The notes: generated by a model from the letters alone, not told the origin. A stretch of 64,000 nt of DNA from Kuschelorhynchus macadamiae (GCA_030620095.1 JAUTXW010001607.1:62001-126000), one strand, 5' to 3'; positions 12,755 through 25,186 are shown, counted from the first letter of the stretch. A program made the numbers and translations.

Positions 12755-13165
12755 AGGTTAACAGCCTTGTGAGGACCTCGGCTGTCGGAATTTTGTTGCT
12801 CCAAGCGGCTTTATTTGTGGCTATTGCTCTCCATTTAGGCAGCACATTGGCGGTAGTATCATTTTTGACACCGTCCTTCCCTCTGGCTTTGAGTCTTACA
12901 CGTTTTTGTTTTGCCGTCGAGTTCGGTTGACAATACTCTGTTGGACATTCGAAAATCCTAATCTAGTGACATGCCCATCTAAGTCCGGTTAGTTTGATAA
13001 TGGAGACGACGTCCAGTCCTCCAAAGCGTGAGTAACGGTAATGTAGTTGGAAGTTGTATTGACGTTTTCTCATGCCATCCTCGCATATGCTCTACCAAAT
13101 ATTCTTCTCAGAAACTAACCTTCAAGATTTAGTGGGTTTGCCTCTGTTTTTGTCAGCACCCAAGT
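12755..13165 (-). pseudogene. 3' end of RTE-like LINE endonuclease/RT
   Basis: On the minus strand the pieces FLRRIFGRAYARMA, then RQYNFQLHYRYSRFGGLDVV, then SIIKLTGLRWACH, and finally LPKWRAIATNKAAW appear in order. This is the hallmark C-terminal region of insect RTE/BovB-like proteins: the LRRIFGP block, the IKxxRLRWxGHVxRM block and the WRxxAxxRxxW block near the stop. Two stops and about two frame changes are present, and the LRWAGH box reads LRWACH. Only the last 130 or so codons are preserved, as expected for a 5'-truncated LINE insertion. The end near 12755 carries tandem stop codons (TGATGATAATG). Confidence 0.75.
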
Positions 13166-13234
13166 TTACGAGGCGTTTGTTTATACTCACATGATCATGG
13201 TTTTATACAAGCGGATTTTGCGGTTTATTTAGAT

Positions 13235-13730
13235 GATAATTAAAATACTCATCTTAGTTTGATAGTCCAACGACTATAGAACTAATAATACGGCTAACTG
13301 AAAGAAAACTTTTTAACGTGGAATTTAAACAATTCCTCTAACAGTAGACACAACAAAGTACTTGGTCTTGGTGTTACTGTTTAGTTTGATCATAAATTAA
13401 TAGCTACAAGCTCAGGACAATCAAAGGCAAGGCTTCACTTCAAACCAGGGTTGGACTCAAAAGTTGGATTAGGAGGGAATAATTTTAAAAATGACTTTAA
13501 TTTTAAGGTGGCCCATTTACTTTTAACACGCAAATTAGGCGAGCATATTAACCTGATAGCATTTAATAGTAAAATTTCCGTCTTAGTTTGATAGTGAAAT
13601 GAATAAAATTTTAATACATAATTTAAACAAATGCAAGTTAACTAGTACTTAGACTATGTATTTGGACCATATAATAATAGGCGTAATTCAGAACTCAGGC
13701 TTATATTTAATTCAAACTCATAAAATACTT
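13235..13730 (+). repeat. degenerate direct repeat
   Basis: The string TCTTAGTTTGATAGT occurs at about 13252 and 13581. Both copies are followed by similar blocks (AATTTAAACAA, then AGTACTTGG/AGTACTTAG, then AATAATAG/TTAATAG, then CTCAGG), giving a unit of roughly 330 bp with many indels. The similarity is low enough that a dot plot is needed to fix the limits. Confidence 0.4.
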
Positions 13731-13734
13731 CTAA

Positions 13735-14515
13735 ACAGCAATGCCATGGGCTATATAAAGTCAATGGCAATACCAATAAGGTTATAACTTATTTTATTTA
13801 AGACATTAAATTGTTTGTTTAATTGCTGGAAAAAATTTCGTGTTAACAAGATCGTGTAATCGTGTTTAGTATCGTTATGCAGCATTAAATTCAAACATTT
13901 GGCGGCAAATTGACGGAAGTAAAAAAAATAATATATTTATTACCCAAAATAAAAATTGTGTAAAATATTTAAACTCTCATCAGACTTAAATTTATAAACA
14001 TTAAAGTACATTTTTCCCTATATTAAATAGCTTAATTATAATAACAATTTTATAAAACCAATTTTATTTAAAATTAAAGCTTTTTCCTTAAAATATTACC
14101 AACATCAACAACTTTCGAAATACCAAAAAAAAAAGAATTCGTTACAGGTTTCCAAAAAGTATGGCCAAATAAATATGATTGTGGAGGAAGGAATTTCCAC
14201 TATTAACCAACAGTTAAACAGCTATTGCACTATAAGACTACAATAGCAAAGAGAACTTGACCCATTGTTGATATAGAAGCTTTGTTCAATAGAGTATCTC
14301 CCTACATACACAGTCTTGGTTTCAAAAAATGTAATTGATTACCTCAGAACTCTGAAAGTTACGCAGATAAAGGCTATATCAACATATTTTAATAGAATGC
14401 AGATAGCACATGATTTCTAGCATACTCTTAAGGGGATTATCAAAATCGTCAAAGTGTAAGCGGGAGTGTACCACAGTTAGAATGTGACTCACTAATTTTT
14501 GTTAGTATAGATAAC
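13735..14515. other. AT-rich spacer, nothing recognised
   Basis: No open frame, RNA or repeat that I can support lies between the degenerate repeat and the Ginger-type element. Confidence 0.5.
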
Positions 14516-14520
14516 ACTCT

Positions 14521-14780
14521 TATTGTACAGTCAGGCTCTTTATAAAACGCTTAGGCGTTTTATAAAACGCCTAGGCTTTTTCTAAACGACTAGGCGAATT
14601 GCAAAAGCATTCTAAAATTTTATATTTTTTCAGTATGACTGAATATTTTAGGCGTTTTATTAAACGCTGAGGACTTCTTATTGTAAAACAAACGCATTTT
14701 TAGAATATGCCTGATTCCGATTCGGCGTTTTATAATACGCCTGGTCCTCGAGTAGGCAAATTATAAAATATTTAGTTTAT
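14521..14780 (+). repeat. left terminal inverted repeat of Ginger-type element
   Basis: Contains several copies of the module AGGCGTTTTATAAAACGCCT or parts of it. 14552-14573 is a perfect palindrome of 22 bp. Further blocks (TTTATATTTTTTCAGTATGACTGA, here cut to its first bases TTTATATTTTTTC, and AGAATATGCCTGAT) match the right end in reverse order. Confidence 0.8.
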
Positions 14781-14961
14781 CATCGGCCATCAAAACACGG
14801 TTTATATCGTTGCTCACATCTCGCATTTACGAATTTGATATTAAATTACAAACGAAAGTGGGGAAACTAAAAGTGGTATACGGTTGGAACTCTAACATGT
14901 CAGAAGCTGATAGAGAAAATAGTAAGGAAGGTGCCGAATTTTATCACCAGCTAGATAAATT

Positions 14962-14991
14962 TTAAGTAAGTAAGTAAGTAAGTAAGTAAGT
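14962..14991 (+). repeat. (TAAG)n microsatellite
   Basis: Seven or so tandem TAAG units inside the Ginger-type element. Confidence 0.95.
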
Positions 14992-15049
14992 ACACTGCAA
15001 AAACATAACCTCAAAATGTAAAGCTGCCTAGTGCCTTTTTTGTCTATAT

Positions 15050-15714
15050 TTGATTTCGTTGTTTTCGTTTTTTGAATTAGATCAAGCTTCTCGTCTGGTT
15101 GACCACGTGCTAATAGAAATGGTTGAAGAGAGTTTTCAAAACTCAAATAATATACATTGTTTAAAATGTATGGAGCCGTGTTCTTCCAATTCCAGTCACA
15201 TAATAGATGGCTCAGAATGGAAATACAGTTTGTGCAAAAATCAAGGAAAAATATAAACACAAAGAACAGGATGTTGTTGGGCAAAAACGCCGCCGCTGAG
15301 AAAATACTAGAAACAGTCAACAAAAAACTAAAGCCTTTGAATGTTGGCTAGAATATTAAAATAGAAGTACCTAAAGTAGACAGAGGCCCGCTATTTGTAT
15401 CTTAAAAGTATATTAGGAGCTATTCTGGATTTTAAAAATGAAGTGTACCAAACTGGAACTACACATGGTGTATTAAATCGCTGGCTTTCAAGAGATTAAA
15501 TAACCAGTATAGAAAACAGCATCGTCATAGAAATTCCTTCTGAAAAAAGTATTTCGTTAAGACAAGCTGTTGGAATGTTTTCTAAGTTTGAAGGACAGGG
15601 GTTTTAAAAAATGTAGATGTAAACCAAGTAAAAGGCAGTGCAAATGCTTTTTTCTGAACAAACATGAAATGTACCAATAAGTGCCACTCAAGTCATCCAT
15701 GTGTTAATAAATAG
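15050..15714 (+). pseudogene. KRBA2/Ginger-type integrase C-terminal relic
   Basis: Segments in several frames follow the usual order of this family's C-terminus. CLKCMEPC...SEWKYSLC (15150-15235) is a cysteine-pair region. KILETVNKKLKPLNVG then VPKVDRG (15300-15395) matches the linker before the VPDVDR motif. EVYQTGTTHGVLNRW (about 15440-15485) follows. IPSEKSISLRQAVGMFSKF (about 15530-15590) matches the ISLREAA box. KCRCKPSKRQCKC then KCTNKCHSSHPCVNK with a stop (15667-15714) is the cysteine-rich tail (normally CNSKCHSSLPCxNK). There are several stops and frameshifts. The DDE core is absent. The tail motif is the strongest evidence. Confidence 0.75.
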
Positions 15715-15799
15715 AAACATTGTTCTGTTGTTTTTTTTTTGAACCGCCTACCTATACTGTATTTGCTTTTTAATACAATTAATATAGGGTTTCAAAATA

Positions 15800-16050
15800 A
15801 AACAGTACGTTTTACAGTTTACCTACCCGAGGAGCAGGCATATTTTAAAACGCCTAATTAGATCGGGCATATTCTAAAAAGAAAAAAGGATTAGGATTCG
15901 GTTTGTTTTACAATAAGACTAGGCGTTTTATTAAGCGCCTATAATTTTCAGTCACATTAAAAAAAATATGAAATTTTATTGTGATTTTACAATTCGCTTA
16001 GTCGTTTACAAAAAGCCTAGGCGTTTTATGAAAAACCTGATTTTACAATA
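15800..16050 (-). repeat. right terminal inverted repeat of Ginger-type element
   Basis: Reverse complement of the left end, carrying the modules TAGGCGTTTTATTAAGCGCC (15909-15928) and CTAGGCGTTTTATG (about 16017-16030) and ending CCTGATTTTACAATA at 16036-16050. One of the palindromic modules present on the left is missing here. Confidence 0.75.
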
Positions 16051-18225
16051 CGCCTACGACATATATATCATTAATACCTTTTCAGCGCAGTGCAGTGAGA
16101 AAAGCAAACTTAAAAACGGAATTGGATGAACAAGTACAAAGAAACTTCGTGAAAAAACATATTATTTTCTTACAATACTAAAAAGCTTTTAAGTCCTATA
16201 TATTATTCTAGATCGGTAAAGTGGTTTGCAGGACCCAGCTCTATTACATAAACTTCTTAAGTAGATGTACAAGGCTGAATGTATACCAGCACTCTCTGTG
16301 GATTTAATTTAAAAGAAGCAATTCTATCTCAAAAAAATCTTATTATTTCCAATACTAACTAAATCTTTTGATACATCCGGGCAGGGATTTTCTTATCTTC
16401 GCTATGCCCCTGTCAAATTTATTAACAAAACTGCCATATAGTTTTATATGCATCTGACATTCGAATAAAATTTCCCTTTTCACAAATTCAAAATTTTTAA
16501 CTCGATTACACATTTCCAATCTGCTAAATGAAGCTGATGAGAATTAAGCCAATATTCCAAGGAATCGCTTTGATGTACCTTACAGTTTTTCAATCTCGTT
16601 ATGCGAATGACACGTAAAATATGTTTTTAAATAGATTTACATTTTTACACTAGACTTGCCAATAAACTCTATAGATATAACTAATTAGTTGTTTCTTCAT
16701 GTTTAACATGTACTATCCATTGTACTCTGAATTGCATTAGAAATATCTTGATGTTATTTGTTACTTTTTGACAGATGAGTAATACAAGTTTTTGCGAAAA
16801 TGTTTTCAGAGAGAAGTTTCTTATAATCCACTTTCTTAACATCAATTTATATGATTAAATACAGGTAACCACCACAGGATTATTGCTTTTTTTCAAATTT
16901 GCATTTGAATCCTACTAAGGTTATTTATTTGTATTAGCCTTCTTTATCATTAACATTTAAATTCAACTAAAAATATCTGCTTTTAGACATGGCAAATCCA
17001 GAAATATTATAATGTGTAGGCTACACAGTGTAGAATATGTATGTAGTATTTCCTTGAGGAGGATGAGAACTAAGATTATTAAATTGTTACTCGAGAAAAT
17101 AAAAGAATAAGAAAATATGAATATTAGACGGCTTGAAATAGTTTAAAAATTATTAATGATAAGTTAGTTTTAATTAGCTAATAAAGACACATAAAAATCA
17201 AAAATAATCTAAAACCTATGTAACCGATTGTCGTTTGAACTACTTACGAACCATTTTATTTGTCTAAAACAATATTTTCAATATCATTTATGATTTTAAT
17301 AACCATTTTTGAGGAGGAACAATCATCTATTTACATACAGGGTGTAAATTATTTCCATACCATAAAATTAACAAAAAAGTTAGTTGCGTGTACGTCCTAC
17401 AATAGTTTGAACTTTAAATATCTTTGCAGTCAGCCATTTGTTTCGAAGTGAATATTTAAAATCTCTTCATTCTAAATACTCGTAAACCAGCTTTAACCTT
17501 TCTGTCCGTTGAAGTGCATCCACTTAAGTACTTGAAATATTTTCAAGTGATGACTTCATTTCTAGCACCAATGCCATGGCGGGAGATGTACTTGGAATTC
17601 ACCGGTCTGGGTAAATTGCACTGGAGTGGAAAATGCAACGTTTAAGATAAGATTTATTGCACAAGATGCTATAGAACACAGACCCGTAATATTATTCTTG
17701 ATGGAAAATAAAGTAATTCCTTAATATATGTGAGAACAATGCCGGATGATGATTTTCGGGGGCTCTAGGCTAATTGAATTTTTGTGACCACCACAAGATT
17801 TTAAAAAAGCGTAATTTTCGCACTGACATTTACTAGATTATAACACAAAAGGAGGATGATGAATAATTTTAAATCACAAAATTAGCAAATGCTTTTGTAC
17901 ACAAAAATATTAGACACAAAAAAAAAGTAAAAACCCTTACTGCAATTTACGTGTCATATCTATATTTAGTCTTTGATATAAAATTGCTGCCCTGTATTGA
18001 AACAAATAGTAACTTTGGTTTCCTTTGATCATAATTCCGCCAAATCCTACTACCAACTTACAATACATTGTTAACAGTTTATTTTTAAATACCTGTAATA
18101 TTGCTTTTTATGATTTAAATCGCACTTACATTTTTCACTATTCACAAGATAAGCTAAATAAAAAGAAAAAATGTTCAAGTTGGACGATATCTCCAGTCAA
18201 TATAATACTACAATACTACAAACTC
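16051..18225. other. AT-rich stretch, no gene recognised
   Basis: Minus-strand translation of 16380-16870 gives scattered short peptides broken by stops that I could not assign. The motif TACAGGGTGTAAATTATTTCC at about 17337 resembles the short ends of Tc1/mariner-type MITEs, but no partner end is clear. Confidence 0.45.
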
Positions 18226-18481
18226 CATTGACATAATAGGTTACATGAAGTGGCCCCATCTCATCTGCTCAATGTTTTACCTTAACGCCAACTTGTGGGA
18301 GAGATGGAGCTAATTAGGGCGGAAACCCCATTAGTTGGGAGATAGATAAATGTCTGCCTTACTCAGCTTCATCACTCCTGCAACTAATGGGATTTCCGCC
18401 CTAATTACATCCATCTCCCTCACACTGCGTTGGAGTCAATGAAGCGTCGCAAAGCTCAGTCCATTAACCTATTATTCAATG
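18226..18481. mobile_element. palindromic MITE
   Basis: Outer arms: CATTGACATAATAGGTTA at 18226 pairs with TTAACCTATTATTCAATG near 18464-18481. Inner arms: AATTAGGGCGGAAA and CCCATTAGTTG on the left (18313-18341) pair with CAACTAATGGG and TTTCCGCCCTAATT (18381-18408). The element is about 256 bp and has no coding capacity. It would fold into one long hairpin with a loop of about 40 bp. Confidence 0.8.
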
Positions 18482-20040
18482 CCGGAACCGCCAATATACC
18501 CTTTTTTACAGTTTGAAGTTAACAAACGTATAATGCCGTGTCATAGAACTATAAGGATATCAACCAATCACTGGCATGCAATTTTTTACTAAGAACGAAA
18601 CCTTTATGTATGTCCACAATGGCACACTGCACATAACCTGACTTCGACGATGTACAAATCCGTAAATGCAAAGCAAAAAGACATTTCGCACATCGCGCCT
18701 TTTTAGCCTGTTACACTGGCTTTGCACATGCATTAATATATTATGTACAATTAGCAGTTTTCGTTAATCTGCTAAAAATATCTTCTAATTATTTCTTTAC
18801 TACGTAATGTCAGGTTGCTTTTAAAATATGCATTATGTATTTTTTACATGAAAACGAAAAAAATTATAAATTTAGTTTTAAGAAAAAAAATCATAGATAC
18901 AAAAATACGTTTTCAGAATCTGTGCTACATTTTTAAAATACTCGTCAGGCTTTCCGCAGCAACTAGCACACAAATCAATGTGATTTTTTTCCAAAGTCGT
19001 TATAAACCTAATGAAAGTCCTGTTTATTTTATTCAAGAAATAACCGAGTTAATAAATAAAGTAGAAGCCAGTGTGGTGCGCTGTTATGGAATATCCTTAT
19101 GCTATCCATTACGAAAATCCATCTGTGATAGCCTTAACTTGGGCTCTATTTATGAATTAAAAATATGACCCCTCGGGATTCTATCTCTTTGGGAACCTAG
19201 GCTTCAGCCTACACAACTTAATGAGATATGTGCGCCTGTGTTGGAATACTAAATAATGAAGAACTTTATATAGCGATCTAATGTCTATATAATATATAGT
19301 TAGTTGTCCTTCCTCATACAGAATAGAGCAACAAACATACTGTGTTTTTAATCTAAAAGGAACTTTGTCCTTAAGATATAATTCGGTGCCAGTGTTCATT
19401 ACAAATTAGACTGACATGAGAAATCAGAAATCAATTCAGGAATAACTTTTTGTCAAAAACTACTTGAAATAAATGTTTTAAAACGTTTAAAAACTCACCA
19501 GAATTTCGTTTTGCTTTATCAAACGGCGCTGTATTAAATTCGACCTCTTAAACGATCGGTGACTAGTTTAAATTTAAATGTAAACTTTTTATCGGCCGTT
19601 AAGGATTGACGAGACTTGTCCACCATTTGACATGAGATCCGATCATAAAATGCTCGTAAAAGCTAATTTTATGATATGTGGATTATATTTGCGAATTTAG
19701 TTCGAAATATCAATTGCTGATTCAAAGATAATGTGATCGAGATTTTTTCTGTTTTTATTATGAGGTCCAGACTTTACGCTCTAGTTCACTAGATTTATAC
19801 TAGATACATATTTGAAATACGTAACACTGTTTCTCGTTATTGTATAATAAAAGGGAAGGAAATATTTAACGTATATTATATGTATGGGGCATCAAATCAG
19901 ATTCAGTAAATATTAAATTTGTTAATATCACATGCGCATAATTTGATATTCGATGATTAAACATAAAAGTATACATCATACCATCTAGAAATCCGTAATA
20001 GATATCTAAGAAAAAAGTTTCGTACCAAAATTTCTTGAAA
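18482..20040. other. unassigned sequence
   Basis: The stretch 18815-19168 (+) is open for 117 codons but lysine/isoleucine-rich at its start and unrecognised. No repeat partner is evident elsewhere in the window. Confidence 0.45.
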
Positions 20041-20059
20041 TTTGAAATTCTTTTAAAAT

Positions 20060-21085
20060 AAAGGGTGTCCTAATTTTGCTGAGACGACATCAACTATAAA
20101 ATTTTAACACCCTGTATTTTTGTCCATTATTTGATTCCTTGTCAAAAATAAACATAAATTACCGATTTAAACTATAGTCGATTTCTGCGTAGTTTCCGAG
20201 TTAATTAAGGTTATGTGTGATTTTTTGAAAACCGGAGCTATTTTTAAAATCACTATCAAAATATCAAAAAATCTGAATTTGGGCGTTTTATCTTTAAGTG
20301 TGCCCCATAAAAAATAATCTGAGGGTGTCAAATCCCGGCAGCCACGAAATCTCACCGTTACTGTATATACTTAAATTAAATAGCTCGTTTAAAAATGCTT
20401 TTATAGCTTCTCCACAGTGGAATGGAGCATTATCTTGTTGATATACCAAGTCTACACGAATATGTTCTGGAAGATCATTGAGTTTTTCCATACTTTGATG
20501 TCGTTCAAATAGTGGTCAAAAGATACAGGTCCTATTATGCGGTCTTTATAAGACCACGCCCAACTTTAAAACTTTGATCTCCTTGCCTTTCAATTTGCCT
20601 TGCCAAATGTTTATGTGCCTCCTTGAATAGTAGTGAGATTTTTTTTGTTATGCATTCCCGCAGTGGAAATTATCGCCTCATGTCCAAGTGATTTTATTTT
20701 AAATCTCTCTTTTAAAATCCAGGTCCATCATTTGCCTAAAAAAATCCACTCTGGTCTGATAATCAGCTTCACTTAAAAATTGAAGTGGAAGACACTTATA
20801 TGGAGATATTTTGTTTCCTTTTAATGCTCGATGTATGCTGGTCATGAAAAAATTCAAATCCCTGTGTGCATCTCTTAAAGAGTTTAAAATAAAACCTTTT
20901 GCTATATTTCAAAACCATATGAGATGATAAATCACTGCAAATTTTGTCAAGAGTGTTCTTGTTTATTATCCTTGCTATTGAAAATATTCGGCGATACTTT
21001 CTTAATGCAAGTGCTGGACTTTTATTATTTTCAATGCAAGAGTTATATAAATTTAGTCGCTCTTGACTTGAATATTGAGACATAT
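20060..21085 (-). pseudogene. Tc1/mariner-superfamily transposase relic (family 2)
   Basis: Minus strand. The start at 21083 reads MSQYSSQERLNLYNS, which resembles the N-terminal helix-turn-helix segment of insect mariner-like proteins (DUF4817 type). The middle (20500-20790) is broken. 20294-20491 gives LNDLPEHIRVDLVYQQDNAP with QQDNAPFH equivalent to the QQDGAPPH box holding the second catalytic aspartate. 20300-20340 gives RDLTPSDYFLWG, the box with the third aspartate. At least four frameshifts or stops are visible. The terminal 20080-20250 includes ACACCCTGTATTTTTGTCC, a likely transposon end. Another end of the same family lies inverted at 21545-21690. Confidence 0.8.
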
Positions 21086-21281
21086 TTTAAAATAAAATAA
21101 GTCAACACCGATACAAGGAAACGTTTTTAAAATCTAATTATTTTCAATTTAAATAAAACAACAACCACTAAAAAAATAGTTTTTTTTTGAGTTTGCATAG
21201 TAGCATCACAATATTCAAGAAATAATTGAGATTATCTATTAAATTGCATTTTTCTTTGTAACCATTGAATTTATGTTGAAT

Positions 21282-21285
<4 letters not shown>

Positions 21286-21357
<72 letters not shown>
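21286..21357. repeat. (TA)n microsatellite
   Basis: Uninterrupted TA run of about 72 bp just upstream of the transposase relic's start. Confidence 0.95.
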
Positions 21358-21361
<4 letters not shown>

Positions 21362-21544
21362 TAGGTATTTTTATGACCAGTTGCATAAATAAAAAACATA
21401 GTGGGTGCTATATTTAAAAAAAATCGACTTTTTTCACTTTAAAAAGGTACAAGATTGATTTCTTAGTATGTCCACCATGTATATGTGTGGACAAAAATTT
21501 TATATTCCAAACATGCATTGATGCTAATAAACTAGAAATTACTA

Positions 21545-21690
21545 CTCAAATGCCCAGCTTTAGATTTTTGCTATTTTTTAAAATAGCTCCAGTTTTCAAA
21601 AAATCACACATAACTTTAATTATCTCGAAAACTACGCATCAAATAATGGACAAAAATACAGGGTTTCCCAAAATTTTATAGTTTTTTTTT
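21545..21690 (+). repeat. second, inverted end fragment of mariner-type family 2
   Basis: The order AGCTCCAGTTTTCAAAAAAT, CACACATAACTTTAATTA, CAAATAATGGACAAAAATAC, AGGG, TTTTATAG repeats, as reverse complement, the 3' end at 20085-20250 at high identity. It lacks an insert of about 50 bp seen in the other copy. It is therefore either the other end of a composite element or an independent truncated insertion. Confidence 0.8.
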
Positions 21691-21699
21691 ATTTAATTT

Positions 21700-22535
21700 T
21701 TTAATGAATTAATTTATTAATTTTATACATGGAAACATTTTATTTCAAAAGAACTTTAAATTTCAGGAAACTTTTGTATGAAACTTTTTTTCGTATCTAT
21801 TACCGATTTCCAGATAGTGAAGTGGGTAGTTTTATGTCGAACACTGTGTACATATTTATCTATGTCTATGTCAAAATAACAACATAATATGAGGAAAAAT
21901 GCACATATTATAAGAATAACTGGATTCAGTTATTTGTAAGCAATGATTTTGATTTTCTCTTAGGGACAGGAGCAACGGAACGGTCACGAAAGACATAGTA
22001 AAAAGTCTACCAACTCGTATGAAAGCAAGACCTCCAAAATATACAAATAAGTACAAGAAGTTCTACAACTTCTAGCATATTCTCTGTTAAACAATAAATA
22101 TGGTGGTATATAATAAATAACCAAAAGCTTTTACAATTCTCTACAAAAAAGGTTCTATACATTTTTATCGTAACACCAGACTATCGCTGTAGCATCCACT
22201 TTCAGCTGACTGACGCGTCAAACACAAACCCATGCATAGCGAGCATACTTGGCAATATGACAATGAACAAAAACTGTAATTTAAGACTGAATCATTCAGT
22301 TTAATCTGGCTGCTAACGTGATAGTGGTGTTGTTAAATAATAGTTTATATAATCTTTTTTGTAGATAACTTTTTAAGCTTTTATTTTATATACGACCATA
22401 TTTATAGTATGATAAAGAGAAAACGAGTTACTGCACAAAAACCAACTTCTTGTAACTAATATTCATATTTGGAAGTCGCACTTTCATCAGAGGCAATTTG
22501 GTTTTCGCTTTACTGGCTATTTTACTTCGTGGTTA
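21700..22535. other. AT-rich spacer, nothing recognised
   Basis: No recognisable coding region or paired repeat between the mariner end fragment and the next dispersed repeat. Confidence 0.5.
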
Positions 22536-22539
22536 AAGA

Positions 22540-23130
22540 GAAAATATTGGAATCCTTTACGTTTCGAAAAACATGTTGTCTCGATTTCATCTGTCTGTCG
22601 CTTTGTCTGTCTGTCTGTTCGAGGCACTATTTAGCTGATTGACTTAAAATTTTAGTGAAAATTAAGAATCATAGGCAGATGACCTGGTAATATTTTGATA
22701 AAAATCCAAGGCGGCGGTGGAATGTTAAAAAATTATTGCTAAAAAACTAGATATTTAATTTATATCAAATTGTGAGCAACCATCAAGTGTTAGATAGGAA
22801 TGAATTGGAATTGGAACATTTTAGTACGAATTCAAAATAGCAAAACACAATGGTGGTCTAATAAAATCAGTCTGAAAATATACTTATTAGATTAATTTCA
22901 AATTTTGTGCAAGCATTAAGTGTGTTAATGGTCTTCAAATAAGATATTTAAAAAAAACTTAAAAAATATTCTTATTTAATTGGCTTCCAATTCTACAGAA
23001 AAATTAAATGTGATATTGGGTTAAATGATCAGGGTAAAAACTACATATTCGATTTATTTTAAATTATGCCCAAAAATCAAATGTGGCATAGGTATAAACT
23101 AGTAAGATATTGGTACGAATCCATTCTGGT
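22540..23130 (-). repeat. dispersed repeat, copy C body
   Basis: Reads, in reverse, the same blocks as 34850-35170: GACAGACAGACAAAGCGACA-type microsatellite, GTCAATCAGCTAAATAG, then two or three degenerate modules carrying AAATCCAAGGCGGCGG (about 22703) and GACTTAAAATTTTAG. Internal modules repeat every 110-180 bp, so the body is itself a degenerate tandem array. Confidence 0.55.
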
Positions 23131-23234
23131 GGAAGAAATTGTCGCCAAATAAAAATATTTGAAAATTCAGTATATATGTGTTTCTAAATGACTATGTCCA
23201 GAATTAAATTGGGCCAGGCTTCACTATTCCTAAT

Positions 23235-23300
23235 AAATGAAAAAATTCATAACGAAGGAAGTTTCAGATAAAGGAAATTTACCGATTTTTAATTTTCGCC
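23235..23300 (+). repeat. dispersed core motif, copy C
   Basis: ATAACGAAGGAAGTTTCAGA followed by TAAAGGAAATTTACCGATTT is homologous to the core at 5995-6035, 34330-34380 and (inverted) 54370-54430. Confidence 0.65.
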
Positions 23301-23309
23301 ATAGCTATG

Positions 23310-25180
23310 AAATGCTTCAACATATTGTCTTGAAAATATCAATGCATTAAATTCGGCCAAAAATGGGTCTTTAGGTACACTTGACCTACGAGAAGATACT
23401 CTGTTTTTGTTGTAAAGTTATTTTCGTTATTGTAAATCTTAATGGACGTTGAAATTAACAAATAACTTTATAACTGGCTCAAAAACATTCGTGTCAACGA
23501 GTCAAAAGTTAAAAGGTTTTTTAAAAATTCGAGTTTTTAATGTTTTGCCAGGTTTTAATAGTTTTTAACAACATTCAAATTTACTAATCAATTTTATTTT
23601 TGACAACTTGTATCGCTGATTTTTGATTCGTATGTATATTAACAGAGCTTGTATATTATGTAATTTCATAACGAACAAATTAAAAACAATTAAAATGACG
23701 TAATAGCGACATTTGGATCTTTTTCTGCAAGAGTTATTCCGCGATACGAATTTTAATATATGTATAACCCGCTACCTACGGGAGGAACTTTTTTTTCGTC
23801 GAGTTATTTCGATAATTAGAAATAATAAAAAATCTTGATAATATAAAATAACTTTATTCTGTTATTATCATTTGCAAATAACTGCAATGTGTGATGGGGA
23901 AGGCCGTGATAAGGAAATGATCCAAAATATCTTGTTACATATTGGTTTTCGGGGTTTTTAGGAGCACCAAGTTTAATTTAACTAATCATTATATTTATTG
24001 ATAATATAATTAGTATTTTGATTTTATATAAATATATGTAGATACGTCTAGATGACTCTTTTTATACAGTATTGGTTATCGTGATTCAATTACACTTTTA
24101 GGTACAATATACTTGTACATTTTTTCCTATACATTTGTAGGCCTCGAAACTTCTAGCCTAACCTTTTCTATAATAACTAGAAATAAAACCAAAAAGGGTG
24201 AAAAGAAAATGTTTATGAAAAAAAACTAACTAAGAGAAAAGAAAAAACAATATTATTTTATTCCATCTTACAAATTCTGACTATAAATTCAGCGTTAAAA
24301 TAATAAAACCTGTAAAGATATATTACATTTGAGATAATTTATTTTAAAATTGGTTATAATTTTTTATAGCAAAATTTGTTTCCTCTGTCCTAAGGTCACC
24401 CTCAAGAAAACAAAATGCTACCAGATAGAGCAAAATGCTTACCTCTGGTAACATTAGAGACAAATTTAAGTACGCCCATCACGAGGTAAATTCGAGTAAA
24501 AAAAAGATTTCAATACTCCTTTCACAGAATTACTACATTTTCAGGAGCTAATTGAGTGCCGTCTATCCAAATACCCCATAAAGCTAAATTTCTCAGACAT
24601 TCTAAACTTTTAGTACCTACGCACTTCCTCTCAATGCCCGTCATTCATAAAAAGTGATAGACACCTGCTCTGACTGAGGAATGGCCTGCTCATTCATTAA
24701 TATTCTCAATCAAGTCCTCATAGGCACATAAACACATTTATGACGGTAGCTAAAACAATAACTAAGTTTTTTAAATTTCACTTTCAGTCAGATTAACGTC
24801 TTTACTTACAACGTACTAAAACAAATTTATTGTTCTTTTTAGTAGCACGTTGATGTTTCATGGGTTTCAAGATAAGGAAAATAATGTTTTCATTGTAAGT
24901 TGCTTTAAATATATAATTTTGCTTTGGAAAAACTGGTAAAACTATATTTCTCTATACATTTTGAATTAATGTAATAATTATAAATAAATCTGTATACATA
25001 TTTTTAACTCGACTTGAAAAATATATAAACTGAATTTTTTTTACCCGGTACCGGTACACGTGTATGTAACAGAATATCCATAATAAACTGTGTCAAAAAC
25101 CGTAGCCTATAAATAAAACTGAGTCAAATGGTCAGTGTTAACTATCTATAGGAAATATAATCGGTCTATAGTAGCTACAT
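23310..25180. other. AT-rich stretch, no gene recognised
   Basis: Nothing that I can name. The region 24400-24730 is slightly more GC-rich but its translations are broken and unfamiliar. Confidence 0.45.
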
Positions 25181-25186
25181 TGTGCA

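Larger units (their letters stand above)
14521..16050 (+). mobile_element. internally deleted Ginger-type DNA transposon
   Basis: The element is bounded by imperfect inverted ends of about 250 bp (14521-14780 and 15800-16050). They start TATTGTA...TCAGG on both outer edges. Between them lies only the C-terminal part of a KRBA2-like integrase (15050-15714). Ginger elements are cut-and-paste DNA transposons that encode a gypsy-like DDE integrase. KRBA2-type vertebrate proteins are related. The catalytic core (normally about 250 residues) is missing, so this copy is non-autonomous. I could not fix a target-site duplication, so the exact outer ends may be off by a few bases. Confidence 0.7.

Noticed and set aside
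16380..16870. Possible decayed coding region on the minus strand
   Set aside because: Scattered peptides between stops could not be aligned by eye with any known family.
18815..19168. 117-codon plus-strand open frame
   Set aside because: Unfamiliar, compositionally biased at its start, and no context supports expression.
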